A stretch of 64,000 nt of DNA from Klebsiella pneumoniae. GTDB lineage: Bacteria > Pseudomonadota > Gammaproteobacteria > Eutrophobiales > Eutrophobiaceae. This document shows positions 37,035 to 45,094 of the stretch, in pieces. Each line of letters begins with the position of its first letter. Position 1 is the first letter of the stretch. The notes beneath the pieces were generated by a model. The model saw only the letters and a program-made list of their open reading frames with translations, was not told the origin of the DNA and ran no database searches. Location: positions 156,030-220,029 of the forward strand of contig CAMDWI010000004.1 in NCBI GenBank assembly GCA_945878555.1, read 5' to 3'. The position numbers and the translations under genes are program-made.

Positions 37035-37239
37035 GGCACACTGCAACAACACTGCCATTTCTCGCGCCGGAACCTTGGCACGTTTTTGCATGTCGCTAAC
37101 ATATCGAACCCTCCATCTACTTTACCTTTTTGGCGGGCCAGGTCAACTTTGCACGCAGCTCCACCTCCGCCCTTAAATAAAGCCCACTGACCGCCCAGTG
37201 ATATAATGCTACGGCCAATACGTGAGCAGCTGAGCAAAG

Positions 37240-37371
37240 GTTAAGCCTCAAGGGGGCTCCAGCAAGGGAGCATGCCCAGCTGAACAGCGTATACAGCAGC
37301 AATCCAGCGTATTTGCAGCTTACATCCACGTCGGTCCATATTGACGCGGGAAGCGCAGACACTAAGGCCAT
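37240..37371. repeat. 132-bp direct repeat, copy 2
   Basis: Identical to copy 1, offset 337 bases. It begins right after the hairpin arm GCAAAG and its GTTAAGC fits the GTTRRRY core of integron attC sites. Confidence 0.95.
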
Positions 37372-37488
37372 TCTCGTAATGTAACAGATATGTAACGGCT
37401 ACGCAATATCTAGTGGTTTTATTATGAACACTCTACTTTATGTAGTTTGGGGAACAGTATTCATAATCTATACAATCAGGAAGGTCCA

Positions 37489-40443
37489 TTAATAATATTG
37501 TTTTATGTAGCTGTAAGCCTTATCAAACAAATCCTGATCTTTGATCTTGTATTTGACATATATCACTTTACGCAGCGCCTTCTGCACTTCCCTCTCCCCG
37601 GCGTTGGTATCCTGCCAGCCGGGGAATCGCACCAGGCGCACGATTTCATCAATATCATTCACGATCCGTTCTACCATGACGGGTGTGTTATCGGTCTTTG
37701 CCTCTGCGAATAATTCTGTCAGAGCAGCTTTGGCCTTAGTCTGCTCGTCCACAGGATCGACCTTATTTTCTGCCTGCAGGACATCTCTGGCTAATGTGAG
37801 TAGCTCTTTCAAAAAATCAATGCTGTGAAGCAGTCCCTTATCATGCCTTTCCTTTAATTTTTCCAGGCGTTCGCCCAGGGCAACAAATACAGGATTATTT
37901 TTATGACGTCTCAACCTTGTCAGTATCTTCACTTCGACCTCCCTGGCCTTTTTCTCTGGTTCCTTTGATTCCAGTATTCCTTCCAGTACTTCGGCATCCA
38001 TGATCAGCGTATCCAGATCATCGCGTACATCTTCCAGCATGATATTTTCATGTACCAGTTCAATGGTCTTGGCACCCAGTGCATGCCAGATCAACTTGCC
38101 GTGGCCACTGGGAGGTTTCACCGATTCATAAATCTGGGTCAGCCATTTATAGTCTGTTTCGTACGGTCCCAAACAGGGATCGGGGGAAAGCGCCTCCCAT
38201 AAACGGGACAGCACAGAGTATTCAGCCGCCAGCTTGTCCCGGGTTTCATTGTCCGGTAGGCAATCCTGTGCAGCTATCAGGCCTTCATAACCACCGATGC
38301 TGCGGTCAACACCTGGAAAGAATGCCAGGCATTTCGCTGCCTGAGCCGGGAGTTCCTTCTTCAATTCGTCCAGGTTGGTGATCACCCTTTGCACGGCCTT
38401 TTCATCAAAGTCCAGTGCAGTAGCGACATCATCGAAAATGCCCAGATAATCGACGATTAAGCCATGTGTCTTGTCCGGATACAGTCGGTTGGTCCGGCAA
38501 ATGGCCTGTAACAGATTGTGATCCTTCATCGGCTTGTCCAGGTACATCGCCTGCAGGATGGGTGCATCAAAGCCGGTCAGCAACTTGGAGGTGACTATCA
38601 GGACTTTCAACGGGTCTATCGGGTCACGGAAACGATCCAGCAGTGCCTCCTCTTCATCCTTGGACAATTTCCATTCAGCATACTCATCGGCCTTACCACC
38701 CTTAGTGTGCATCACGATTGCGCTGGCCTCTGGTCCGATCAGCTCATCCATAGCCCTCTTGTAGAGGACACAACATTCCCGGTCGAAGGCTACCACTTGG
38801 GCCTTGAATCCATTCGGCTCAACCTTCTCCTGGTAATGATTTACGATGTGCTGACATATTGCATTGACCCGCGCCGGTGCCTTAATCAATATAGCCATTT
38901 TGGCAGCCCGCTTGGCCAGATCATCACGGTCTTCCTCGCTTAAAGCATCGGTCATCTGTGCATAGGCTTCATCGATCGCATCTTTGTTGATATGTAACTT
39001 CACGTCTACTGCCTCGAAATGCAATGGCAGGGTCGCCTTGTCCCGGATTGAGTCCTGGAACGAGTAACGGCTCATGTAACCCTGTTCATCCTCTTCCGCA
39101 CCGAACGCCCAGAAGGTATTGCGGTCCCGTTTATTGATAGGTGTACCGGTCAGGCCGAACAGAAAGGCATTCGGCAGGGTATCACGCATCTTGCGACCCA
39201 GATCACCTTCCTGGGTGCGATGTGCCTCATCGACCATTACGATGATATTGGAACGGTCGTTCAACCGGTTGTCCGCCTCACCAAATTTATGGATGGTGGT
39301 AATGATGATTTTACGGGTGTCTGCCGCCAGCAGGCTCTTTAATTCCTGCCGGGTTGCAGCACCTATCATGTTAGGTATATCCGCCGCATTAAATGTGGCT
39401 GTGATCTGGGTATCCAGATCAACGCGGTCCACCACGATCATGACCGTAGGGTTACCCAAATTGCGGTGCATCCGCAGTTTCTGTGCGGCAAATACCATTA
39501 ACAGCGATTTACCCGAACCCTGGAAGTGCCAGATCAGACCTTTCTTTGGATACCCTTTAACTACACGGTCTATGATCAGGTTTGTACCTTGGTATTGCTG
39601 ATAGCGGCTAATGATCTTGATGCGCCGGTGTTTTTTGTCGGTCGCAAATAGGGTGAAATTCTGCAGGATGTCCAGTACGACATACGGGCGCAGCATGGCA
39701 CGGATGGAACGCTTCACATCGGCCAGCTTGCCTTCGGACTTGTTATCTTCGTCATGCCAGGGGCCCCAGATGTCGATTGGCATACGCACGGAACCATAGC
39801 GGTAACATTTCCCCTCCGTGGCAAATGACAGCACATTCGGCACAAACATCTGCGGCACGCTCTGTTCATAGCCGTTGTGGATATCGCTGGCGCCGTCCAC
39901 CCAGGTCACCGCCGGTCGCACCGGTGTTTTGGCCTCACCCACCACCACCGGTATACCGTTCACCAGTAATAGGATGTCGAAACGACGCCCACCCTCCTTG
40001 ACCGGGTAGACCCATTGACTGGTAACCACATAATCATTGTTACTGAGGTCGTCAAAATCAATTAGCCGGACCGGGGTATGCTCACCACGTTCACCGAACG
40101 GCATCGACTTCTCGCCCCGTAGCCATTCGGCAAATAATTCATTGGCCCGCACCAGGCCTTCACTCTGAACCGAAAGGGGGATTGTGCGCAGGCGATAAAG
40201 CACTTCATCAGCCCGATCCGGTTGGGCTTTGATTTCCGGATTTAGGCGAATGAGGGCGTTACGTAACATCGATTCTACCAGCACATCGGAGTGCTGTCGG
40301 GGCAATTCCTCAGCAGGGATAAAGCGCCAGCCCTTGAAATCACCGCTGTAACAGGCCCGTTCCTCGGCAACCATGTTGGCAGACATATTGCCGGCAAGCG
40401 TATCGAGTACCATTTGTTCGACGGTGTTTTCTTCGTTAAACAT
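37489..40443 (-). CDS. hsdR: Type I restriction enzyme, HsdR motor/nuclease subunit
   Basis: I start at the ATG at 40443 (MFNEENTVEQMV) because GGAAGGAG lies six bases upstream. The roughly 984-residue protein has a nuclease domain with FDILLLVNGIPVVVGEAKTP (PD-(D/E)XK) and a SF2 helicase with Walker A FQGSGKSLLMVFAA, DEAH (VDEAHRTQEGD), GLTGTPI and TGFDAPILQAMYLDKPMKDHNL. A helical C-terminal region follows. It translocates and cuts DNA lacking the cognate methylation. The start overlaps the hsdS stop by eight bases. All motifs look intact. Confidence 0.95.
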   Translation of the reverse strand: MFNEENTVEQMVLDTLAGNMSANMVAEERACYSGDFKGWRFIPAEELPRQHSDVLVESMLRNALIRLNPEIKAQPDRADEVLYRLRTIPLSVQSEGLVRANELFAEWLRGEKSMPFGERGEHTPVRLIDFDDLSNNDYVVTSQWVYPVKEGGRRFDILLLVNGIPVVVGEAKTPVRPAVTWVDGASDIHNGYEQSVPQMFVPNVLSFATEGKCYRYGSVRMPIDIWGPWHDEDNKSEGKLADVKRSIRAMLRPYVVLDILQNFTLFATDKKHRRIKIISRYQQYQGTNLIIDRVVKGYPKKGLIWHFQGSGKSLLMVFAAQKLRMHRNLGNPTVMIVVDRVDLDTQITATFNAADIPNMIGAATRQELKSLLAADTRKIIITTIHKFGEADNRLNDRSNIIVMVDEAHRTQEGDLGRKMRDTLPNAFLFGLTGTPINKRDRNTFWAFGAEEDEQGYMSRYSFQDSIRDKATLPLHFEAVDVKLHINKDAIDEAYAQMTDALSEEDRDDLAKRAAKMAILIKAPARVNAICQHIVNHYQEKVEPNGFKAQVVAFDRECCVLYKRAMDELIGPEASAIVMHTKGGKADEYAEWKLSKDEEEALLDRFRDPIDPLKVLIVTSKLLTGFDAPILQAMYLDKPMKDHNLLQAICRTNRLYPDKTHGLIVDYLGIFDDVATALDFDEKAVQRVITNLDELKKELPAQAAKCLAFFPGVDRSIGGYEGLIAAQDCLPDNETRDKLAAEYSVLSRLWEALSPDPCLGPYETDYKWLTQIYESVKPPSGHGKLIWHALGAKTIELVHENIMLEDVRDDLDTLIMDAEVLEGILESKEPEKKAREVEVKILTRLRRHKNNPVFVALGERLEKLKERHDKGLLHSIDFLKELLTLARDVLQAENKVDPVDEQTKAKAALTELFAEAKTDNTPVMVERIVNDIDEIVRLVRFPGWQDTNAGEREVQKALRKVIYVKYKIKDQDLFDKAYSYIKQYY

Positions 40444-41626
40444 GGGAGACTCCTTCCAAATGTTCATCTCCATCCATAATAGCGATGGAAATTTTCCGGA
40501 CTATTGATATGTGTCTTAGTACCTCTCCTTTCACAGATTCAATTTTTTTAGATTTATCAATAAGCTGTTTCTGCAAGTCAATGGATGGCAAAAGGATTAG
40601 CAATGTAGAGTATTCTTGCCCATTTATATTTGGCTGAGCTCCAACCCTTACAGTATTATCGATCCATTTCTTGTAGTAATTGGAACGTGTAAAAAGAAAC
40701 AAGTAATCTGGAAGAATCATTTTAGTATCTGGTTTGAATCTGACAAGGTAACCTGCATAAACACATCGTTCATTTTGTTCCGAATGTAAATAAACTTTCC
40801 CAACGGTGTTTCCAGTACGAGCAAACAGAACATCACCAGGTGTAAGTAGGTATTTTTCAGCTTCGTCATTACTTAGAGAAACTCCAACTTTATCTTCCTG
40901 TTTTAAAAGTCCATTGGAGTTTATGTCGGTTATTCGAATATATCGAAGACCGTTATCTTTGAATTCACAGGCAGGCGCATTTGCGCCATACTGAGGCTTT
41001 CCGTGAACCACCTTACCTAGAGCTGTAAAACTTAATGGACTTTTATTCTGTGCGATTAAGTCATCAATCAATGATTCTTGCATACTTTCACAAGCCGAGC
41101 ATGTCTCCACAAATAATTCAATAGTGTCATCTGCCGCCCACAGGATCTCGGCAATACGCTTCTGTTCCTCAAGTGGTGGCAGCAGGAACTCGAAATTCTT
41201 CAACGCTGTCCAACTGGTCCTTGGCGAGAGTGACCCAGCGGAGGTGCCCAATGCATAATCAAAGAATGCATCACTCTGACAGATAAACGGCAGTAACTCC
41301 GGCATCAATACAGATTTGTCCTTTGATTCAAAGGTGAGTATGTCACCAGAACAAATCCCTTCAAACACGGCAAAAGCTACCTTGCGCTGATAGGCACGCC
41401 GTTTACCGAATAGCGTCTGCCCCGGCACGAACTTGCGGGAAAATGAGGTGCCATCTTCGGGTGAGTTCCACCGACGAATGTGCAGATTCTCGGGATCGAT
41501 ATGTTCCAGTCCAACAATACGATCTATGCCATTGGCTACGGGATCACGCTCAACCAGATTTGCGTTTTTGACTACATCGCCAAATTTCACCATTTTCCAG
41601 CTGGACTTTTTGGGCAGTGCACTCAT
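40436..41626 (-). CDS. hsdS: Type I restriction enzyme, HsdS specificity subunit
   Basis: The 396-residue protein has two target-recognition domains, each ended by a conserved helix: the first ends in LPPLEEQKRIAEILWAADDT (about 150-170), and the second begins near LGKVVHGKPQYGANAP and ends in LPSIDLQKQLIDKSKKIE. This is the normal HsdS layout, and both halves look complete. It sets the sequence recognised by the methylase and nuclease. It follows abiEii after 13 bases and overlaps hsdR. Confidence 0.92.
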   Translation of the reverse strand: MSALPKKSSWKMVKFGDVVKNANLVERDPVANGIDRIVGLEHIDPENLHIRRWNSPEDGTSFSRKFVPGQTLFGKRRAYQRKVAFAVFEGICSGDILTFESKDKSVLMPELLPFICQSDAFFDYALGTSAGSLSPRTSWTALKNFEFLLPPLEEQKRIAEILWAADDTIELFVETCSACESMQESLIDDLIAQNKSPLSFTALGKVVHGKPQYGANAPACEFKDNGLRYIRITDINSNGLLKQEDKVGVSLSNDEAEKYLLTPGDVLFARTGNTVGKVYLHSEQNERCVYAGYLVRFKPDTKMILPDYLFLFTRSNYYKKWIDNTVRVGAQPNINGQEYSTLLILLPSIDLQKQLIDKSKKIESVKGEVLRHISIVRKISIAIMDGDEHLEGVSHV

Positions 41627-41639
41627 TCCATATCTTCCA

Positions 41640-42677
41640 TCAAGCTGGTTTTATGTTCTGGTTGAAGCTGTCCTGAAACGCACCGACTGCGGTCAGGATT
41701 TGTTCAAAGGTAGGCACCTCGCCAAAGAACATTTCCTGTTGCATGTTCCGATAGTCAGATTGCCAGTCTGCCAGCTGTTCTTCCGTTGGGACCAGACGTA
41801 ATTGACCGGGTGACAAGGTTGCATAATCAAACCAGGTATACCGGAAAAATACCTCCCGATGGGCGGCAATTCGTTGAAACAATTCCAGGTCTGCAGCGGC
41901 CTCATCAGCGACGCCCGCCATGATCAAGCGATAAAGGTCATAATAATGACGTGCCATATATTCCCTGCGTCGTCTTCCTTCCTGTGGGCGATAGCCTTCC
42001 TCGTGTAACAGCATCGCCTTTTCCCAGAAGGTGCGCTTTGGCATCACGGCACGGACCGGAAATCCGGCAACAGACAACAGATCCGGAAATGCCTCGCCGA
42101 TATACGGGGTTATACCGATTGTTTCCGATGGTTCGGTATCGGAACGGGCACCCATTTCGATCTTCACAGCACGGCGCAGGTAGGTAGCTGACTCCGGGTA
42201 GGCGGTGGGATACATAAACAATAAGGTTTGCTTGTCCGGATCGTCAGGGTCCGGCTCTACTGACCATCCTTCGATGCTGGTCAGATCTGCAGCGATACTT
42301 TTGACAAGCAGCGGCTGGATTTGGTCATGCACACATTGCTGACACGCTGCCTTTAGATCATCCAGGCGTTTTTGTCTTTGCTTTCTGCTCGGTGCCTGTT
42401 CCGGGGCATTGTCTCCCTCAAACCCGAGTGCGCCTCGATTTATTACAATATCGATATCTTCCGAGAAGCGTTCGATCAGTTTCCAGCCCTTGGATAGAGA
42501 CGTCCCGCCCTTGAATGTCAGGTGTTCGCCCCACTCCGGCAAAGTGAATAACTTCTGCAAGGTCCAGCATACCCAGAAATCCTTTTCTACAGCGACCTCG
42601 GCCAGGTTCAATTGTGCGCCGGTCTGTGTGTAAATCTGGCGGCGGCGTTCCGCTGGAGTTTTTAGAAACTCCTTCAT
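41640..42677 (-). CDS. abiEii: AbiEii/AbiGii-type nucleotidyltransferase toxin
   Basis: The 345-residue protein has the nucleotidyltransferase signature [24 protein letters not shown] (GGTSL then the SEDIDI aspartates, about residues 58-80), and [16 protein letters not shown] before it, as in AbiEii. AbiEii toxins are GTP-binding nucleotidyltransferases; relatives modify tRNA and stop growth during phage infection. Its ATG overlaps the abiEi stop in ATGA. It is unusual that this pair sits inside a type I restriction operon, between hsdM and hsdS. Confidence 0.9.
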   Translation of the reverse strand: MKEFLKTPAERRRQIYTQTGAQLNLAEVAVEKDFWVCWTLQKLFTLPEWGEHLTFKGGTSLSKGWKLIERFSEDIDIVINRGALGFEGDNAPEQAPSRKQRQKRLDDLKAACQQCVHDQIQPLLVKSIAADLTSIEGWSVEPDPDDPDKQTLLFMYPTAYPESATYLRRAVKIEMGARSDTEPSETIGITPYIGEAFPDLLSVAGFPVRAVMPKRTFWEKAMLLHEEGYRPQEGRRRREYMARHYYDLYRLIMAGVADEAAADLELFQRIAAHREVFFRYTWFDYATLSPGQLRLVPTEEQLADWQSDYRNMQQEMFFGEVPTFEQILTAVGAFQDSFNQNIKPA

Positions 42678-43297
42678 GTGCTCTTAGCTTCATCTGTCAG
42701 TTTACGAAATATATCCGCAATCCAGGCGGGAGCGTAGCGTATATCCCGGACTAATTGTTTGCGTGCATCTGTATCGAGTCGCCGGTCAAGCTGGGCAATC
42801 ACCTGATCATTCACATTTTCCTTACCCAGATGTTTAAGAGCTTGGATGATCAATCCACTGCTTTTACCTGCTGTGACCATATTACGAGGGGTCGTATGTT
42901 TCAGAATGATCTGCCGTTTATCGATCTGGACGGTACGCGAACGGCCATCAGTCAGGTATACCACTTTCATTGGTACCTGGTTTGACAACCCCAGTAGGTT
43001 GGCAGCATAGGCACCAGAAGGCTGGAGCCGTGTGGCATCCCGACCGGCCAGTGCCCTGGCGATATCGTCTGTGGACGGCTGTAGTGGGCCCAATTGCGGA
43101 TCAATTTTGGGATAGTCATAGAGGCCCCGTGCCAACTGACGAATCAAGCCTGCCTGTTTATGTCGTTTCAGGGAAGAAGCGATGGCATCACGACTGCCCA
43201 ACCGCTTGAAATGGTCGGGAATGAAGACCCAACCCCTCTTGTGGCCATATATCCTGCTAAGTATCTGATTATCTACATTTTTACCGGTTTTTTTCAT
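42674..43297 (-). CDS. abiEi: AbiEi-type antitoxin/transcriptional repressor (DUF6088)
   Basis: The 207-residue protein has an N-terminal winged helix ([43 protein letters not shown]) and a C-terminal domain of the AbiEi/DUF6088 group ([27 protein letters not shown]). AbiEi blocks the toxin and represses its own operon by binding inverted repeats upstream. A perfect 9-bp inverted repeat just before this gene (43306-43335) fits this. It is translationally coupled to the toxin. Confidence 0.88.
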   Translation of the reverse strand: MKKTGKNVDNQILSRIYGHKRGWVFIPDHFKRLGSRDAIASSLKRHKQAGLIRQLARGLYDYPKIDPQLGPLQPSTDDIARALAGRDATRLQPSGAYAANLLGLSNQVPMKVVYLTDGRSRTVQIDKRQIILKHTTPRNMVTAGKSSGLIIQALKHLGKENVNDQVIAQLDRRLDTDARKQLVRDIRYAPAWIADIFRKLTDEAKST

Positions 43298-43305
43298 AAA
43301 TTCTC

Positions 43306-43335
43306 TGACACAAATGTGTATATGTTTTTGTGTCA
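43306..43335. promoter_or_regulatory. Probable AbiEi operator
   Basis: TGACACAAA and TTTGTGTCA form a perfect 9-bp inverted repeat with a 12-base spacer, in the 51-base gap between hsdM2 and abiEi. AbiEi proteins are known to bind such repeats, so the pair may have its own regulated promoter within the operon. Confidence 0.65.
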
Positions 43336-43348
43336 GAATATGCCATGG

Positions 43349-44866
43349 TTAATGGGTTGTCGAGTTGTTCAAGGTTTCAAATAGATTATCCATGGAAGAT
43401 CGCAATTCTCGCGAACTAATCTGCCAATCTGCAATGGCTTGCCCTAGGGAATCCGGCCCATATCCGGGCTGGGATTCAGCAACACCGGTGATACCACTCT
43501 TTGCAGGACGTATATATAGAGGAATACTGATGTTATTAGCATTCTCCCGGATCTCATCATTACTAACCACCCGGGAGAACCCATCCTCATCAATATAATC
43601 CCGGTACGTCCTGACAATGTGCTGGATATGCTCCTCCGTCAGAAAACTCTGGGCTCGTTCGCGGGTAACTTCATTCACGGCATTGATAAACAGCACCTTG
43701 TTCCTTCGCGCCTTTGGCTTGTTCATGCGGCAGATAACCACACAGGCCTCCATCGGGGAGTTATAAAACAGATTCGGCCCGAGACCCAGCACACATTCAA
43801 CCACATCATGTGCCACCAGCTTTTCCCGCATCGCCAGTTCTTCATTGCGGAACAGTACGCCATGCGGGAACAGAATGGCACAGCGCCCGGATTTTGGTTT
43901 CATGCTCTTGATGATGTGCTGCCAGAAGGCATAATCGGCACGGCCTTGTGGTGGGGTACCATAAAGATTGCGTCCCCAAGGGTCCGAGGACCAGGCCTCA
44001 CGATCCCACTGCTTGATGGAATACGGAGGATTGGCCAGTACCAGATCAAACTGCATGAGTTTATCACCTTCGACAAAGGCGGGATTGGCCAGGGTATCTC
44101 CCCGGACAATGCGAAAATCCTCGATACCATGCAGGAACAGGTTCATGCGGCCGATGGCGGATGTGAGCAGGTTACGTTCCTGCCCGAACAGGCGTACATT
44201 ACGCCATTCCTTGTTCTGACGTTTCAGGTGGGTGACAGCAGAAAGCAGCATGCCGGCAGAGCCACAGGTGGGATCATAGATAGACTCACTTGGCTTGGGC
44301 TCCAGCATCTCGGTCATCAGATGCACCACAGTACGGTTGGTATAGAACTCGGCAGCGGTATGGCCAGAGTCATCAGCGAATTTCTTGATCAGGAACTCGT
44401 AACCGATACCCAGTTCATCCTCCGGGCAGTTGGCCAGGGACAATGTCTGTGAACTGAAATGCTCGATCAGTTCGCGCAGCATGTGATCGGGTAACCGGTC
44501 CTTGTTGGTCCACTGGGCATCGCCGAATACACCATACAGGGTATCCGGGTTGGCCCGCTCGATTTCCCGTAAGGCATCCTGGATGGCCTTGCCGACGTTC
44601 TTGACCTTGGTGCGGGTTACTTTCCAGTGCGCATCTGCCGGGATCTGGAAACGATGCTGCTCGGGCAACTCAGCATAGGCCTGATCGCCACCGGATTCTT
44701 CCAGGGCTTCGGTCGTTTCTTCATCGTAGACATCGCATAGCCGCTTGTAGAACAGCAGCGGAAAGATAAACTGCTTGTAGTCCCCGGCATCGATATGCCC
44801 CCGGAGCTGAACGGCAGCACCCCAGAGGTAGGATTCAAGGTGGGATTGTGAAATTGTCCGACTCAT
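43349..44866 (-). CDS. hsdM: Second type I HsdM methyltransferase subunit (HsdM2)
   Basis: The 505-residue protein has the N6-adenine methylase motifs: DPTCGSAGML (198-207, SAM binding) and NPPY (279-282, catalytic). Its GEFYTP-like segment reads AAEFYTN (171-177), a departure from the usual form. The N-terminal helical domain (LWGAAVQLRGHIDAGDYKQFIFPLLFYKRL) parallels the other HsdM. Its ATG overlaps the zinc-ribbon stop in ATGA. It is a diverged paralog of 45095-46600, so the enzyme may contain an M1-M2 heterodimer. Confidence 0.93.
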   Translation of the reverse strand: MSRTISQSHLESYLWGAAVQLRGHIDAGDYKQFIFPLLFYKRLCDVYDEETTEALEESGGDQAYAELPEQHRFQIPADAHWKVTRTKVKNVGKAIQDALREIERANPDTLYGVFGDAQWTNKDRLPDHMLRELIEHFSSQTLSLANCPEDELGIGYEFLIKKFADDSGHTAAEFYTNRTVVHLMTEMLEPKPSESIYDPTCGSAGMLLSAVTHLKRQNKEWRNVRLFGQERNLLTSAIGRMNLFLHGIEDFRIVRGDTLANPAFVEGDKLMQFDLVLANPPYSIKQWDREAWSSDPWGRNLYGTPPQGRADYAFWQHIIKSMKPKSGRCAILFPHGVLFRNEELAMREKLVAHDVVECVLGLGPNLFYNSPMEACVVICRMNKPKARRNKVLFINAVNEVTRERAQSFLTEEHIQHIVRTYRDYIDEDGFSRVVSNDEIRENANNISIPLYIRPAKSGITGVAESQPGYGPDSLGQAIADWQISSRELRSSMDNLFETLNNSTTH

Positions 44867-45093
44867 TGGATGATTTCGATCAATAGGGAGTGATCATTTT
44901 TAGGATAAATCGTGTAAGCCAGATTACATCCGAGACAGTGTGTCACCTTACCGTCGAATCCTTTCTGATTTTCAAGGCAGACAAATAACACCGGGTGACC
45001 ACACTCTGCACACTTCCAGGCGACATTATTGCCATGGGCATCAACTTGGGTTGGTTGATCCATAAAGGTAATCTGACAATCTGTTGTCTTCAT
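44863..45093 (-). CDS. Small zinc-ribbon protein between two hsdM genes
   Basis: The 76-residue protein has a likely zinc site with CAEC and CLGC pairs (WKCAECGHPV and VTHCLGCNL). It starts one base after the hsdM1 stop and overlaps hsdM2 by ATGA, so it is tightly coupled to both. I do not recognise a family function. It may be an assembly factor or extra subunit of the methylase; this is inference from gene order. Confidence 0.7.
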   Translation of the reverse strand: MKTTDCQITFMDQPTQVDAHGNNVAWKCAECGHPVLFVCLENQKGFDGKVTHCLGCNLAYTIYPKNDHSLLIEIIQ

Positions 45094-45094
45094 G

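Larger units (their letters stand above)
36852..37488. other. Non-coding repeat locus upstream of the reverse transcriptase
   Basis: About 637 bases without a convincing gene. It holds the RT-proximal hairpin, repeat copy 1 (36903-37034), a 205-base spacer ending in a second imperfect hairpin (CTTTGC..CAGCT/AGCTG..GCAAAG, 37147-37239), repeat copy 2 (37240-37371) and 117 bases up to hsdR. Both repeats contain a minus-strand frame starting MALVSALPAS, which looks like a by-product. Confidence 0.6.

Noticed and set aside
36885..37371. Small minus-strand proteins starting MALVSALPAS in both 132-bp repeats
   Set aside because: The frames are by-products of the identical repeats: their tails differ, and no ribosome-binding site is seen. 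I cannot exclude them, but DNA identity rather than protein conservation is what is shown.
35574..37371. Diversity-generating retroelement with template and variable repeats
   Set aside because: The two repeats are identical with no adenine-specific changes, neither is at the 3' end of a target gene, and the RT lacks the SQ motif of that class.
36903..37371. CRISPR array
   Set aside because: Only two copies of a long repeat with a 205-base spacer, and no cas genes in the window.
35511..37400. Group II intron around the reverse transcriptase
   Set aside because: No domain V signature is seen in the 63 bases after the RT, the protein has no maturase HNH domain, and the catalytic motif is YIDD rather than the usual YADD.
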